This document shows, piece after piece, positions 16,139 through 24,298 of a stretch of DNA of 49,582 nt. The first letter of the stretch is position 1; each line of letters opens with the position of its first letter. The notes below the pieces were generated by a model, which saw only the letters and a program-made list of their open reading frames with translations, did not search any database and was not told the DNA's origin. This DNA is from Paraburkholderia lacunae (lineage in GTDB: Bacteria > Pseudomonadota > Gammaproteobacteria > Burkholderiales > Burkholderiaceae): NCBI RefSeq assembly GCF_003353175.1, contig NZ_QHKS01000041.1, forward strand, positions 1 through 49,582, in the 5' to 3' direction. Made by a program: the position numbers and the translations under genes.

Positions 16139-17506
16139 TTAGCCGGCGGTTTTCAGCGCCCCGACGGGTTCGCCCAGATACGCCTGCATCGAGTCGTCGA
16201 GTGCCGACAGCCACGGCGTGTGATGGGGCGGCGATTGCGTGCCGGTCATCAGCGAGCGATAGGACTTGTTGCGATAGCCCATGATGTCGTGATGCTTGTC
16301 GTGTTTCCATTCGAGGAACGTGCGGTTCACGCCTTCGATGTCGAAGCGCGGGTAGTCGGTCGCGTCGAGCAGCGCCTGGATGTAGCTGCCCTGAAACTCG
16401 AACATCTCCTGATGGGTGACGAGCTTCTCTTCCTTCGCGCGCCAGGCGAGGCTGTGCGCGGTCATGTCCGCTTTGGGCGGCAGCGCGATGCGGCCGAGAA
16501 TCACATCGCGCGCATACCAGGCCTGAGCGTCGAACATGTTGAACGAGTACCACAGGTCCTGCATGCCGAGGTAGATCAGGCCGGGATTGTCTTCCCAGAA
16601 AATGCCCTGGTAGAGGTTCAAAGGCCACAGCCGGTTGCCGGTCTTCAGGCGCAGTTCGTCCGGCAGGAACGGAAAGTGATGCTGATACCCGGTGCACAGG
16701 ATGATGGCGTCGATGCGCTTGTGCGTGTCGTCTGCGAAGTAGGCGATGTTGCCGCGCACGCGCTGCAGGAGCGGTTTCTCTTCCCAGTTGCCGGGCCAGT
16801 GATAGCCCATCGGCGCAGTGCGATAGCAACTCGTGATGCTCTTCGCGCCGTACTTGTAGCACTGGGAGCCGATGTCTTCCGCCGAATAGCTGCTGCCGAT
16901 CAGCAGCACATCCTTGTCCTTGAACTCCAGCGCGTCGCGGAAATCGTGCGCATGCAGGATGCGGCCGCCAAAGCTCTCGAAGCCGGGAAAGGTCGGCGCG
17001 TTCGGCGTCGAGAAGTGGCCGCACGCGTTGACGACGTAGTCGAACTCCTCCGACGCGGTCGTGCCGGTGGAAAAGTCTTGTGCGGCGACGGTGAATTTTT
17101 GGCTTGCCGCGTCGAAGATTACCTGACGGACAACCGTATTGAAGCGGATATAAGGCCGCACGCCGGCTTTCTCGACGCGTCCGCGAATGTAGTCCCACAG
17201 CACCTCGCGCGGCGGATACGAGGCGATCGGTTTGCCGAAATGCTCCTCGAAGGTGTAGTCCGCGAACTCCAGACATTCCTTCGGCCCGTTGGACCACAGG
17301 TAGCGATACATGCTGCCGTGCACCGGCTCGCCGTTTTCGTCGGTGCCGGTGCGCCATGTGTAGTTCCACATACCGCCCCAGTCTTGCTGCTTCTCGAAGC
17401 AGACGATCTCGGGAATCTCCGCGCCTTTTTCTCTCGCGGACTGGAAAGCGCGCAATTGCGCCATTCCGGACGGACCTGAACCGATGATTGCGACGCGCTT
17501 TTTCAT
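16139..17506 (-). CDS. tmm: Trimethylamine monooxygenase (bacterial flavin monooxygenase)
   Basis: The product is 455 aa, the typical Tmm length. It has the FAD motif IIGSGPSGMAQLRAF (residues 7-21), the flavin-monooxygenase fingerprint FGGRILHAHDF (179-189) and the NADPH motif IGSSYSAEDIGSQ (203-215). Long stretches such as VHGSMYRYLWSNGPKECLEF (start) and HHTPWLSALDDSMQAYLGEP are characteristic of bacterial trimethylamine monooxygenases rather than of general FMOs. It oxidises TMA to TMAO with NADPH and oxygen in the cytosol. The ATG at 17506 encodes MKKRVAIIG. It lies 32 bp after purU and 22 bp before tdm, the next enzyme in the pathway. Confidence 0.95.
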   Translation of the reverse strand: MKKRVAIIGSGPSGMAQLRAFQSAREKGAEIPEIVCFEKQQDWGGMWNYTWRTGTDENGEPVHGSMYRYLWSNGPKECLEFADYTFEEHFGKPIASYPPREVLWDYIRGRVEKAGVRPYIRFNTVVRQVIFDAASQKFTVAAQDFSTGTTASEEFDYVVNACGHFSTPNAPTFPGFESFGGRILHAHDFRDALEFKDKDVLLIGSSYSAEDIGSQCYKYGAKSITSCYRTAPMGYHWPGNWEEKPLLQRVRGNIAYFADDTHKRIDAIILCTGYQHHFPFLPDELRLKTGNRLWPLNLYQGIFWEDNPGLIYLGMQDLWYSFNMFDAQAWYARDVILGRIALPPKADMTAHSLAWRAKEEKLVTHQEMFEFQGSYIQALLDATDYPRFDIEGVNRTFLEWKHDKHHDIMGYRNKSYRSLMTGTQSPPHHTPWLSALDDSMQAYLGEPVGALKTAG

Positions 17507-17538
17507 GGTTTTTGACTCACTCGATAGTGGGGCCTGGT

Positions 17539-18396
17539 TCATCGGAAGATCACGGTGCGGTCGCGGTTGAGGAAGACGCGATGTTCGGTGTGGAATTTCA
17601 CCGCGCGCGACAGCGCCACCGTCTCCGTATCGCGTCCGATCGCCACGAGACCCTCGGGCTGCAGCACGTGATCGACGCGTTGCACTTCCTGTTCGATGAT
17701 CGGTCCTTCGTCGAGATCCGACGTGACGTAGTGCGCGGTGGCGCCGATAAGCTTGACGCCGCGTTCGAATGCCTGGTGATACGGTTTCGCGCCTTTGAAG
17801 CCCGGCAGAAACGAGTGATGGATGTTGATGGCCCGGCCGGCGAGCTGCTTGCAGAGGTTGTTGGAGAGGATCTGCATGTAGCGCGCGAGCACCACGAGTT
17901 CCGTCTCGGTCTCGGCGACGATCTTCAGCAACTCGGCTTCCTGCAGGTTCTTGGTTTCCGGCGCCACCGGCAGATAGACGAAGCGGATGCCTTCGCGCTC
18001 CGCCATCGGCCGCAGGTCCAGATGGTTGGAGACGATCGCGGTGATCTGCATGTGCAACTGGCCTTTGTGATGCCGGTACAGCAGGTCGGCGAGGCAATGA
18101 TCGAACTTGCTGACCATCAGCAGCACCTTCATCGGCTGCGCGGCGCTGTGGAGCTTCCATTGCATCGCGAAGTCGTTCGCGATGCTGCCGAAGTCGTGGC
18201 GCAACTTGTCGATGCTGCCGGCCTTCGCTTCGTTGAAGCGGAACACCGCGCGCATGAAGAACGTGCCGTTGGATTCGTCGTCGAATTGCGCCAGCTCGCT
18301 GATATAGCAGCCCGATTGCGCGAGGTAGGACGAGACGGCCGCGACGATGCCCGAGGTGGCCGGGCAACTGATCGTCAGTATGTAGTTCTGGGTCAC
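17539..18396 (-). CDS. purU: Formyltetrahydrofolate deformylase
   Basis: The product is 285 aa. It has an N-terminal ACT-like domain (YILTISCPATSGIVAAVSSY) and a C-terminal formyltransferase-fold domain with NIHHSFLPGFKGAKPYHQAF and GATAHYVTSDLDEGPIIEQE, the catalytic Asn/His/Asp region of PurU. It hydrolyses 10-formyl-THF to formate and THF. The start is a GTG at 18396, supported by CAGGAG upstream. Between dmmD and tmm, the protein would dispose of the C1 units loaded on folate by the demethylases. This regenerates THF and yields formate for oxidation. Confidence 0.94.
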   Translation of the reverse strand: MTQNYILTISCPATSGIVAAVSSYLAQSGCYISELAQFDDESNGTFFMRAVFRFNEAKAGSIDKLRHDFGSIANDFAMQWKLHSAAQPMKVLLMVSKFDHCLADLLYRHHKGQLHMQITAIVSNHLDLRPMAEREGIRFVYLPVAPETKNLQEAELLKIVAETETELVVLARYMQILSNNLCKQLAGRAINIHHSFLPGFKGAKPYHQAFERGVKLIGATAHYVTSDLDEGPIIEQEVQRVDHVLQPEGLVAIGRDTETVALSRAVKFHTEHRVFLNRDRTVIFR

Positions 18397-18462
18397 TGCG
18401 ACACTCCTGGAATGACGTGACAGACGTAAGAGGCGTAAGAGACGTAGCGGGCCGCCCGGGGA

Positions 18463-19593
18463 TTAGCCGATCGCGGTGCGCTTCTTCTTTTCCGGATCGT
18501 CGAACGGCAGCTCGGCAGCGTTGGCGCGGGCCTTGATGCGGCCGCGCACTTCGAGCGGCGCGCCGGCGCGTGCGTAGTCCACGTCGAGGCGGGCGATCGC
18601 CATCGAGCGGCCGCTCAACCGCGAGACCATGCCGCAGGTGACGACGCCGACCTGCTTGCCGTCGTTCCACAAGGCGTCGCCGCCGCTGGCCGCTTCGGTG
18701 GAGTCCACCAGCACGCCGAAGATCCTGAAGCGCTCCTTGCCTTGCAGACGAAAGTGTTCGCCCGCGCCGCAGAACTCGGTTTTCCCCGGCGATACGGTGA
18801 AATCGAGCCCGAGTTCCCACAGCGTGTCGCCCGCCTTTTCGTTCGCGAACGGATACATCTCGGAGTTGTCGTAGGGGAAAAACAGCAGATAGCTTTCGAC
18901 GCGCAGCCAGTCGAGCGCGGTGAACGCGCACGGGATGATGCCGAACGTCGCGCCCTTGTCGAGGACGGTGTCCCAGATGAAGGGAGCGTCCGCGGCCTTG
19001 CAGAAGATTTCGTAGCCGCGCTCGCCGGTGTAGCCGGTGCGCGAGATCGTTACCGGTTTGCCGAAGAGCCGTGTTTGCAGATGATGGAAATACGGCAGGT
19101 CTCGAATGCCCGGTACGTGTTCCGCGAGAAAGTCCACGGCGGCGGGACCCTGCAAAGACAGATCATGCAGATCGTCGTCGAACAGCACCGCCACCTGGCG
19201 GCCTTGCGCTGAGCGCACGAGGCGTTCATAACCGGTGCCCGAGCCGTGCACGACCATGAATGCGTTCGGCCCGGTCCGGTAGACGATGCAGTCGTCGATA
19301 AACTTGCCGTCTTCGTTGAGCATGGTGGCGTACACCGACTTGCCCGGGTAGAGCTTGCTGAGCTCGCGCGTGGTCGCCCAGTTGAGCAGGCTTTCCGCGT
19401 GCGGGCCGACGTAGTGCACCTTCTTCAGGCCGGATACGTCCATTAAGCCGGCCTTGGTGCGAATCGCTTCGTGCTGGTCGGCGAGGTCGCCGGAATAGGT
19501 CCATGCGGTGCCCATGCCGTTCCAGTCTTCCAGGTTCGAGCCCAATGCGCGATGTCGATCGGCGAGCGCGGAAATACGCCATGAATTAGCCAT
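18463..19593 (-). CDS. dmmD: GcvT-family aminomethyltransferase, DmmD-like subunit of dimethylamine monooxygenase
   Basis: The product is 376 aa and is related to glycine-cleavage T protein. It shows GLMDVSGLKKVHYVG near residue 50, the folate-site region RTGYTGERGYEIFCK and ALDWLRVESYLLFFPYD. Such proteins bind tetrahydrofolate and capture the C1 group released by demethylation. It directly follows the haem subunit gene (5 bp gap), the order expected for the THF subunit of the haem-dependent oxidative N-demethylase. The C-terminus ends in a basic KKKRTA stretch. The dmmD name relies on context and length. A stand-alone GcvT paralogue is the alternative. Confidence 0.82.
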   Translation of the reverse strand: MANSWRISALADRHRALGSNLEDWNGMGTAWTYSGDLADQHEAIRTKAGLMDVSGLKKVHYVGPHAESLLNWATTRELSKLYPGKSVYATMLNEDGKFIDDCIVYRTGPNAFMVVHGSGTGYERLVRSAQGRQVAVLFDDDLHDLSLQGPAAVDFLAEHVPGIRDLPYFHHLQTRLFGKPVTISRTGYTGERGYEIFCKAADAPFIWDTVLDKGATFGIIPCAFTALDWLRVESYLLFFPYDNSEMYPFANEKAGDTLWELGLDFTVSPGKTEFCGAGEHFRLQGKERFRIFGVLVDSTEAASGGDALWNDGKQVGVVTCGMVSRLSGRSMAIARLDVDYARAGAPLEVRGRIKARANAAELPFDDPEKKKRTAIG

Positions 19594-19598
19594 GTCTG

Positions 19599-20663
19599 TT
19601 ACTCCAGAGGTGAGGGTGTCTGTGGGTGCGGCACTTCCGCGGCGTGCTGGACGCCGTCGTCGAACTGGCTCAACCAGTCGACGAGCGTCGTCCGGTAACG
19701 CGTCATGCCTTTGTAGTCGGCAATCGGCCCGGGCAGGTCGCGCAGCACCCGATGCAGACGGCGCGCCCACCCAGGATGTGTGACGAGCTCGGCCATGCTG
19801 GCGAGATACGTGCGGATGCTGAACATCAGCGCGTTGCTCTGCGGCAGCCGCGCCATGAATTGCAGTTCGACGCGTAGATGCACGCATTGCGCGACGTTTT
19901 CCGGGCTCACCTGGCCGCGTTCCGCACCCCACAGGTGGTAGTTCTCAGGCGCGGTGTCGAGGCGCGGATTGATCGTGAGCGTCCAGTTCAGACGCCGAAC
20001 CGGACGGTCCACCTGAATGTTCAGCAGATACTTCAGCGCGCGATCGAAGATGCCCATCTCGTGCGCCATCGGCACCGGCGAATGCCATTGCCTGAAACTC
20101 ATCCCCGCATCGAATGCGAGCGACCAGTCCGCAGGTCCGGTGACGACGCCGGCATCCATGAAGAGGTCGCCGTCGCGTTGATCGAGCAGCGCGATATCGC
20201 CTTGTGTTTGCCGCATGACGTATTCGAGCGGCTCGCACGGCAGCGTCTGCGCATCGCCGAAACGGAACGCCTGCTCGATGCCGAGCGCGCGATTGCGCCA
20301 TATCCACTGATCGCCCTTGCGCCTGAGCGAAAACAGCTCGGGATAATCCTGGGCGAGATGCTCCATGATCATTTCCAGCGCGTCCCACGACGCTTTCTGC
20401 ATGTGCGGCATCACCAGGCAGCGGCGCGGATCGTTTTGCAGCACGATGGCGCGCTCGGCGACTTCGGAGCGATAGTGCTCGTCGATATCGAACCAGTGCT
20501 CGAAGACCGAGCCCGGATCGCGCGGCGTGGCCGGTTCGAGATTCACCGAATACCGGTAGCCGTCTTCGGGAAACGGAAAAGGGAAGCGCGCAATGGCGGC
20601 TTCGCTGTTGCGAAACGAAAACGCCTCACGGTAGCTTTCGGCGGGTTTCAGAATGACGCTCAT
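19599..20663 (-). CDS. dmmC: Haem-dependent oxidative N-demethylase, haem subunit (DUF3445; DmmC-like)
   Basis: The product is 354 aa from the ATG at 20663. It belongs to the DUF3445 family, whose characterised Ralstonia member is a PAS-fold haem enzyme that oxidatively demethylates dimethylamine. Recognisable family stretches include FPFPFPEDGYRYSVNLEP (start near residue 26), RLNWTLTINPRLDTAPENYH, VHLRVELQFMARLPQS and FSIRTYLASMAEL. With the reductase, small subunit and GcvT gene beside it, this is the oxygenase core converting DMA to methylamine. The 10-bp gap to dmmB and 5-bp gap to dmmD place it firmly in the operon. Confidence 0.9.
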   Translation of the reverse strand: MSVILKPAESYREAFSFRNSEAAIARFPFPFPEDGYRYSVNLEPATPRDPGSVFEHWFDIDEHYRSEVAERAIVLQNDPRRCLVMPHMQKASWDALEMIMEHLAQDYPELFSLRRKGDQWIWRNRALGIEQAFRFGDAQTLPCEPLEYVMRQTQGDIALLDQRDGDLFMDAGVVTGPADWSLAFDAGMSFRQWHSPVPMAHEMGIFDRALKYLLNIQVDRPVRRLNWTLTINPRLDTAPENYHLWGAERGQVSPENVAQCVHLRVELQFMARLPQSNALMFSIRTYLASMAELVTHPGWARRLHRVLRDLPGPIADYKGMTRYRTTLVDWLSQFDDGVQHAAEVPHPQTPSPLE

Positions 20664-20673
20664 GGCGCGGTCC

Positions 20674-21609
20674 TCAGAGGTCAAGGAAAAGAGAGCTGCT
20701 GTGGGCACGCGAGACACACGGCATCAGATGCGTGGCGCGCTCGGCTTCGTGCAGGAACAGATCGCGGTGGTCGACTTCACCGGCAACGTGACGGGTCGCG
20801 CACTGACCGCAGACCCCGCCGCGGCACAGGTTCGGAATCTCGAGTCCGCTCGCTTCGAGCGCTTCCAGCAGGCTCTGGTCGGCCGCCACGTCGAGCCTCG
20901 AGCCGCTGCGCATGAGTGTCACGATGAACGGCGTGCCCGGCTGCGGCGCGGCGAACGCTTCCCAGTGCACGCGGCCGGCAGGCCAGCCGAGCGCGCGGGC
21001 GGTGTCGCGCACCGCGTCCAGAAGCGCTTGCGGACCGCACACATAGACATGCGTCCCCAACGGCCGGCCACGCAGCACCCGTTCGATATCGAGGCGCGCT
21101 CGCTCGCCGTCGTAACCATGAAAACGGTTGCCCAGGCGCTTGCTCAACTCGGTGCGATACGCGTCGGTGAGCCCTTGCCGGTAGGCGTAGTGCAATTCGA
21201 AATCGGCGGCGTCGCGCTCCAGCGCGGCGACATGCGAGACAAACGGCGTGATGCCGATGCCGCCCGCGATCAGGATGTGAGCGCGCGCGCCGGAATGCAG
21301 CGCAAACAGATTGGCCGGCGGCGTGATTTTCAACGCCGACCCTTCACGGATCCGCTCATGCATGAACACCGAGCCGCCGCGCGAATCATCCTGCTTGCGC
21401 ACGGCGATGCGATAGCTGGACGAGTCTGCCGGATCGCCGAGCAGCGAATAGGCGTTGCGCAATGGGCGTTCGTCCAGTGGCAAGCGCACCTGGATATGAC
21501 TGCCTGAAGAGAATTTCGGCAACCGGCCGCGCACGGCGCTCAGCGTGAACTCGCGCACCACGGGTGTCAGCAGCCGCGTCGCTTCGACTCGAACCTCGAT
21601 CGTGTTCAT
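20674..21609 (-). CDS. dmmB: PDR/VanB-type ferredoxin reductase, DmmB-like subunit of dimethylamine monooxygenase
   Basis: The product is 311 aa. It has an N-terminal FMN-binding beta-barrel (LPLDERPLRNAYSLLGDP), a NAD(P)H-binding domain (ILIAGGIGITPFVSH; THVYVCGPQALLDAVRD) and a C-terminal plant-type [2Fe-2S] ferredoxin domain with ligands in PNLCRGGVCGQCATR and a distal MPCVSRA. This is the phthalate dioxygenase reductase architecture. It delivers NAD(P)H electrons to the haem subunit. The ATG at 21609 overlaps the dmmA stop by 4 bp. Confidence 0.92.
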   Translation of the reverse strand: MNTIEVRVEATRLLTPVVREFTLSAVRGRLPKFSSGSHIQVRLPLDERPLRNAYSLLGDPADSSSYRIAVRKQDDSRGGSVFMHERIREGSALKITPPANLFALHSGARAHILIAGGIGITPFVSHVAALERDAADFELHYAYRQGLTDAYRTELSKRLGNRFHGYDGERARLDIERVLRGRPLGTHVYVCGPQALLDAVRDTARALGWPAGRVHWEAFAAPQPGTPFIVTLMRSGSRLDVAADQSLLEALEASGLEIPNLCRGGVCGQCATRHVAGEVDHRDLFLHEAERATHLMPCVSRAHSSSLFLDL

Positions 21610-22187
21610 GCGCGTGGCTCCTGGTAAGGACGATCCGGATCGGCGCACACGCCGAGATACGCGCCGACCCGCCGCGAGAAATGCTGGCGCACGCCCAGGT
21701 TGATGCCGCAGCTGGCGCATTCGACTTCGGGCAGTGCGTCGTACACGTGCGATACGCTGCAATGCACGCAGTAAACGGTGCGCGGTGCGCCATCGAGCTC
21801 CGCGCTGATTTCCTCTGGAAGCAGTCCCGCGTCGCAGGCGAGACGCCGGATGTACCAGATGAACGCTTCGTCGCCGCATACGTAGAGCCGCAAGCCGATG
21901 GCCGCGCGATCCAGGATCGCGAGAAGGTGGCGCTCGAGCGCGTCGCGCGCCGGGAAGAACGAGGCAGCGCGAGCCGTTGCGCACAGATCGCCTTGCACGA
22001 GCAAGGTGCTCTGGTCGCGCTCGGCCGGCAGCGTCGCGATGAAAGCGGCGATCTTCGCAAGTGCGCCGGCCTGAACGACCACAATGTGCCGCCGCGCCTC
22101 CTCACGTAGCCGCAGCGGCTGATAACGCGGCAGGCTCGGAGGAGAGCCAGGTATTCTGTCGTGCGTCGATGCCATGTCCGATGTCAT
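21606..22187 (-). CDS. dmmA: Dimethylamine monooxygenase small subunit, DmmA-like
   Basis: The product is 193 aa from the ATG at 22187; the start is uncertain, with further in-frame ATGs at 22175 and 22244 and no clear ribosome site. The middle resembles a reductase-like nucleotide-binding part (LRLYVCGDEAFIWYIRRLA). The C-terminus carries two CxxC pairs, CVHCSVSHVYDALPEVECAS in part and CASCG, as in a zinc ribbon or rubredoxin-like fold. It matches the small subunit encoded with DmmB and DmmC in dimethylamine monooxygenase loci. It is the first gene of the seven-gene TMA/DMA operon. Confidence 0.8.
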   Translation of the reverse strand: MTSDMASTHDRIPGSPPSLPRYQPLRLREEARRHIVVVQAGALAKIAAFIATLPAERDQSTLLVQGDLCATARAASFFPARDALERHLLAILDRAAIGLRLYVCGDEAFIWYIRRLACDAGLLPEEISAELDGAPRTVYCVHCSVSHVYDALPEVECASCGINLGVRQHFSRRVGAYLGVCADPDRPYQEPRA

Positions 22188-22396
22188 GTTGAGTTGCCGG
22201 TTCTGTCGATGTGGGCGGGGCACGTGGACCCTGTTTCGCCTCAAACGTGTGCATTGGTCTCTGAACTAAAACAGGGCGTCTGCTCCATTCGAGTGCGTGG
22301 CGAAGTGCGGGTCAGTGCGGGGCAGTGCAGGTCCGACGGATCAATGACCCGAAAAAGCTGCGTTCCCCACAAGCAAAATAGTTTCTTAAAGGGAAA

Positions 22397-22420
22397 CCTC
22401 GTTCAATCCTGACAACGAGG
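22397..22420. promoter_or_regulatory. Inverted repeat, candidate operator
   Basis: CCTCGTT and AACGAGG are perfect 7-bp arms around a 10-bp spacer. Centre-to-centre spacing is close to 1.6 helical turns. It could be the binding site of a dimeric regulator of the dmm-tmm-tdm operon or of the kinase gene. Confidence 0.4.
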
Positions 22421-22424
22421 TACG

Positions 22425-22436
22425 CCTAAAGGAGTA
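22425..22436 (+). promoter_or_regulatory. Shared box upstream of sensor kinase, matching the permease promoter box
   Basis: CCTAAAGGAGTA ends 60 bp before the kinase ATG and about 240 bp before the dmmA start. Nine of 12 bases match CCCGAGGGAGTA upstream of the permease gene at 26794. The complementary strand contains TACTCCT, which fits the NarL heptamer pattern TACYYMT. The neighbouring regulator is of NarL type. Confidence 0.4.
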
Positions 22437-22457
22437 GTGCCGGGATGGTGCGGACAA

Positions 22458-22473
22458 CGGCACGGTTCTTGCC
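22458..22473 (+). promoter_or_regulatory. Sigma-54-type promoter candidate for the sensor kinase operon
   Basis: CGGCACGGTTCTTGCC matches TGGCACG-N4-TTGCW except for the first T and the last W. Both invariant dinucleotides, GG and GC, are correctly spaced. The start would lie near 22484, a few bases before the ATG at 22497, leaving a very short leader. It would tie the kinase-regulator genes to nitrogen status. Confidence 0.45.
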
Positions 22474-22496
22474 TTTAAAGTGGCTTTTGTCATGGG

Positions 22497-23663
22497 ATGC
22501 CCTGCATGGCGTTGAGCCGGACCCCGATGCGGCGACACACATCCTCGCAAGCGGCTGGTGAGATCGACAGCGTCGATCTTTCGCTGCGTTTCCGGGATGC
22601 GCTGTTGCGGGTCTTTGCCGAGATCGCGGGCGGTCAAAGATCCACGCAGCCGTTGCAGCGGTTTCTCGGCTGGCTCGAAGCGGACCTTCCCGGCAGCCGC
22701 GCGACGCTGACGATCGCGGGCGAAACGTGGCTAGCGGGAGCGTCCGGCGTGGTTCTCTCATGCGACGAGCCTCGCGACTGCGCGTTGAAGACGTCGCATG
22801 CCGAAGCGTCGACCCGGCTGTGTCCGGCATGCTCGCGCGACGGCCGCATGCGGCTGGTTTCAAGGTCCGGCGGCACCGCACTTCTGCTCGAACTGGCATC
22901 ACCCGCGAGTCAGCTGTTGGCGGCCGAAGCCGGCCATGCGGTGCAGGCGCTAGGCGCCGCGATCGGCTTGATCCAGCAGGAGCGTGAGGAACATCAGGAG
23001 GAAGCGAACACTGCCGACAGCGGCGCGCAGGTGCTGATCCGGGAGCTTCACGATTCGGTTGCGCAGCAGCTTGGCTTTATGTCGTTTCTCGTTAGCCGGG
23101 TGCAGCAGCAGTCGCGCAAGCCTGAGGTCGCGGAGCCCCTGATCGCCGAGTTGCGCACTACGATGACGCGGCTGCAACGCGACGTTCGCCAGTTGATCAC
23201 CGGCGCGCGCCTGACGCTCGAAGGGCGTTCGTGGCGCCAGGCGCTGGCGGATTCCGTCGATGAGTTTTCGCGCCGCTGCAACGTGGTTTTCGAGCTGGAC
23301 AACCGCATGCCCGACATCGAACTCGCGCCGGATGTCGCGCTGCACGCATTGCAGATCGTGCGCGAAGCGTTGTCGAACGTGGTCCGCCACGCCCACGCGC
23401 GACATGCGCGGATCGAAGTGATGGACGATCCCGCGGACGTCCTGTGTGTGACCGTGACCGACGACGGCGTAGGTTTGCGGCCTGCTTCGCCCGACGAAAA
23501 TCACTACGGGCTGGAGATCATGCGCGAGCGGGCGCGTGCGATAGGCGCGCGCGTCGCCATCGAGAATGCGCAGCCGAACGGCACGCGGGTCCGCCTGCTT
23601 GTCCCGAAAGACGCTTCCAGAAGGGAGTCCCTTGATGGTTCCGACGACGTTGCTTCTGATTGA
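22497..23663 (+). CDS. Soluble sensor histidine kinase (HisKA_3, NarX/UhpB type)
   Basis: The product is 388 aa with no transmembrane helix. An N-terminal GAF-like sensor region (about 25-165) holds four clustered cysteines, Cys89, Cys95, Cys109 and Cys112. The dimerisation and phosphoacceptor region is IRELHDSVAQQLGFMSFLVS with His185. The HATPase domain shows REALSNVVRHAHARHARIEV (N box) and DDGVGLRPASPDENHYGLEI (G boxes). The last 29 bases overlap the response regulator gene, so the two form an operon pair. It is divergent from the dmm-tmm-tdm operon and is probably its sensor. Confidence 0.92.
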   Translation: MPCMALSRTPMRRHTSSQAAGEIDSVDLSLRFRDALLRVFAEIAGGQRSTQPLQRFLGWLEADLPGSRATLTIAGETWLAGASGVVLSCDEPRDCALKTSHAEASTRLCPACSRDGRMRLVSRSGGTALLLELASPASQLLAAEAGHAVQALGAAIGLIQQEREEHQEEANTADSGAQVLIRELHDSVAQQLGFMSFLVSRVQQQSRKPEVAEPLIAELRTTMTRLQRDVRQLITGARLTLEGRSWRQALADSVDEFSRRCNVVFELDNRMPDIELAPDVALHALQIVREALSNVVRHAHARHARIEVMDDPADVLCVTVTDDGVGLRPASPDENHYGLEIMRERARAIGARVAIENAQPNGTRVRLLVPKDASRRESLDGSDDVASD

Positions 23664-24282
23664 CGACCATCCGCTGTTCCGACGCGGCCTCGCCGAGTAC
23701 TTCAACTCGACCGGGGAGTTTCAGGTGGTCGGCGAAGCGTCCAGCGGGCGGCAGGGCATTGCGCTCGCGGAGCAGTTAAGGCCTGGCTTGATCCTGATCG
23801 ATCTTCACATGCCGGGACTGGATGGTTTGCATGTGCTCGATGAACTGGGCCAGCTCGAAATCGGGAGCCGCAAGGTCGTGCTGACCGCCTCGCTCGATCG
23901 CAACGAGTTGTTGAGCGCGCTGCGCCTCGGCGCCGACGGCTATATGCTGAAGGAAACCGAGCCCGAAGATTTGCGCTTATACATCCGCAACTGCGTGCAG
24001 GGCGTGATCGTGCTCGACGATTGTCTGGTCACGCTTCTCGCGCAGGACGACGATGTGCCCGAAGGCGAAAGAGGCACTCGCCAGGTCGAACTGACCGAGC
24101 GCGAAGCGCAGACTTTGGCGCTCATCTCGGAGGGCATGAGCAACAAGCAGATCGCCCGGCAGTTGGGCATTAGCGACGGCACCGTCAAGGTCTATGTCAA
24201 GAATCTGCTACGCAAGCTGAATTTGCGTTCCCGGCTTGAACTGGCCGCGTGGGTTCACCGCGATGCCCTGGCGCGGCAATGA
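23635..24282 (+). CDS. NarL/LuxR family response regulator
   Basis: The product is 215 aa. The ATG at 23635 has AAGGGAG upstream; an in-frame start at 23566 lies deep in the kinase gene. The receiver domain has LLIDDHPLFRRGL and phospho-acceptor Asp56 in LILIDLHMPGLDG. The C-terminal LuxR HTH reads LTEREAQTLALISEGMSNKQ followed by IARQLGISDGTVKVYVKNLL. It is the partner of the overlapping kinase. It probably activates the divergent TMA/DMA operon and the second permease, based on the shared box upstream of both. Confidence 0.93.
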   Translation: MVPTTLLLIDDHPLFRRGLAEYFNSTGEFQVVGEASSGRQGIALAEQLRPGLILIDLHMPGLDGLHVLDELGQLEIGSRKVVLTASLDRNELLSALRLGADGYMLKETEPEDLRLYIRNCVQGVIVLDDCLVTLLAQDDDVPEGERGTRQVELTEREAQTLALISEGMSNKQIARQLGISDGTVKVYVKNLLRKLNLRSRLELAAWVHRDALARQ

Positions 24283-24298
24283 TGAAGGCGTAAAACGA

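Larger units (their letters stand above)
22188..22496. promoter_or_regulatory. 309-bp divergent regulatory region between dmm operon and sensor kinase
   Basis: No gene is supported here. Visible elements are tandem GTGCGGGTCA/GTGCGGGGCA-like repeats near 22306-22330, a 7-bp dyad CCTCGTT-N10-AACGAGG at 22397-22420, a CCTAAAGGAGTA box at 22425-22436 that recurs upstream of the second permease, and a sigma-54-like promoter at 22458-22473 facing the kinase. This region must hold the promoters of both divergent transcripts. Confidence 0.6.

Noticed and set aside
16139..18931. A 930-residue fusion of Tmm with upstream sequence
   Set aside because: The additional N-terminal part is the opposite-frame reading of purU and dmmD. 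Tmm starts at MKKRVAIIG (17506).
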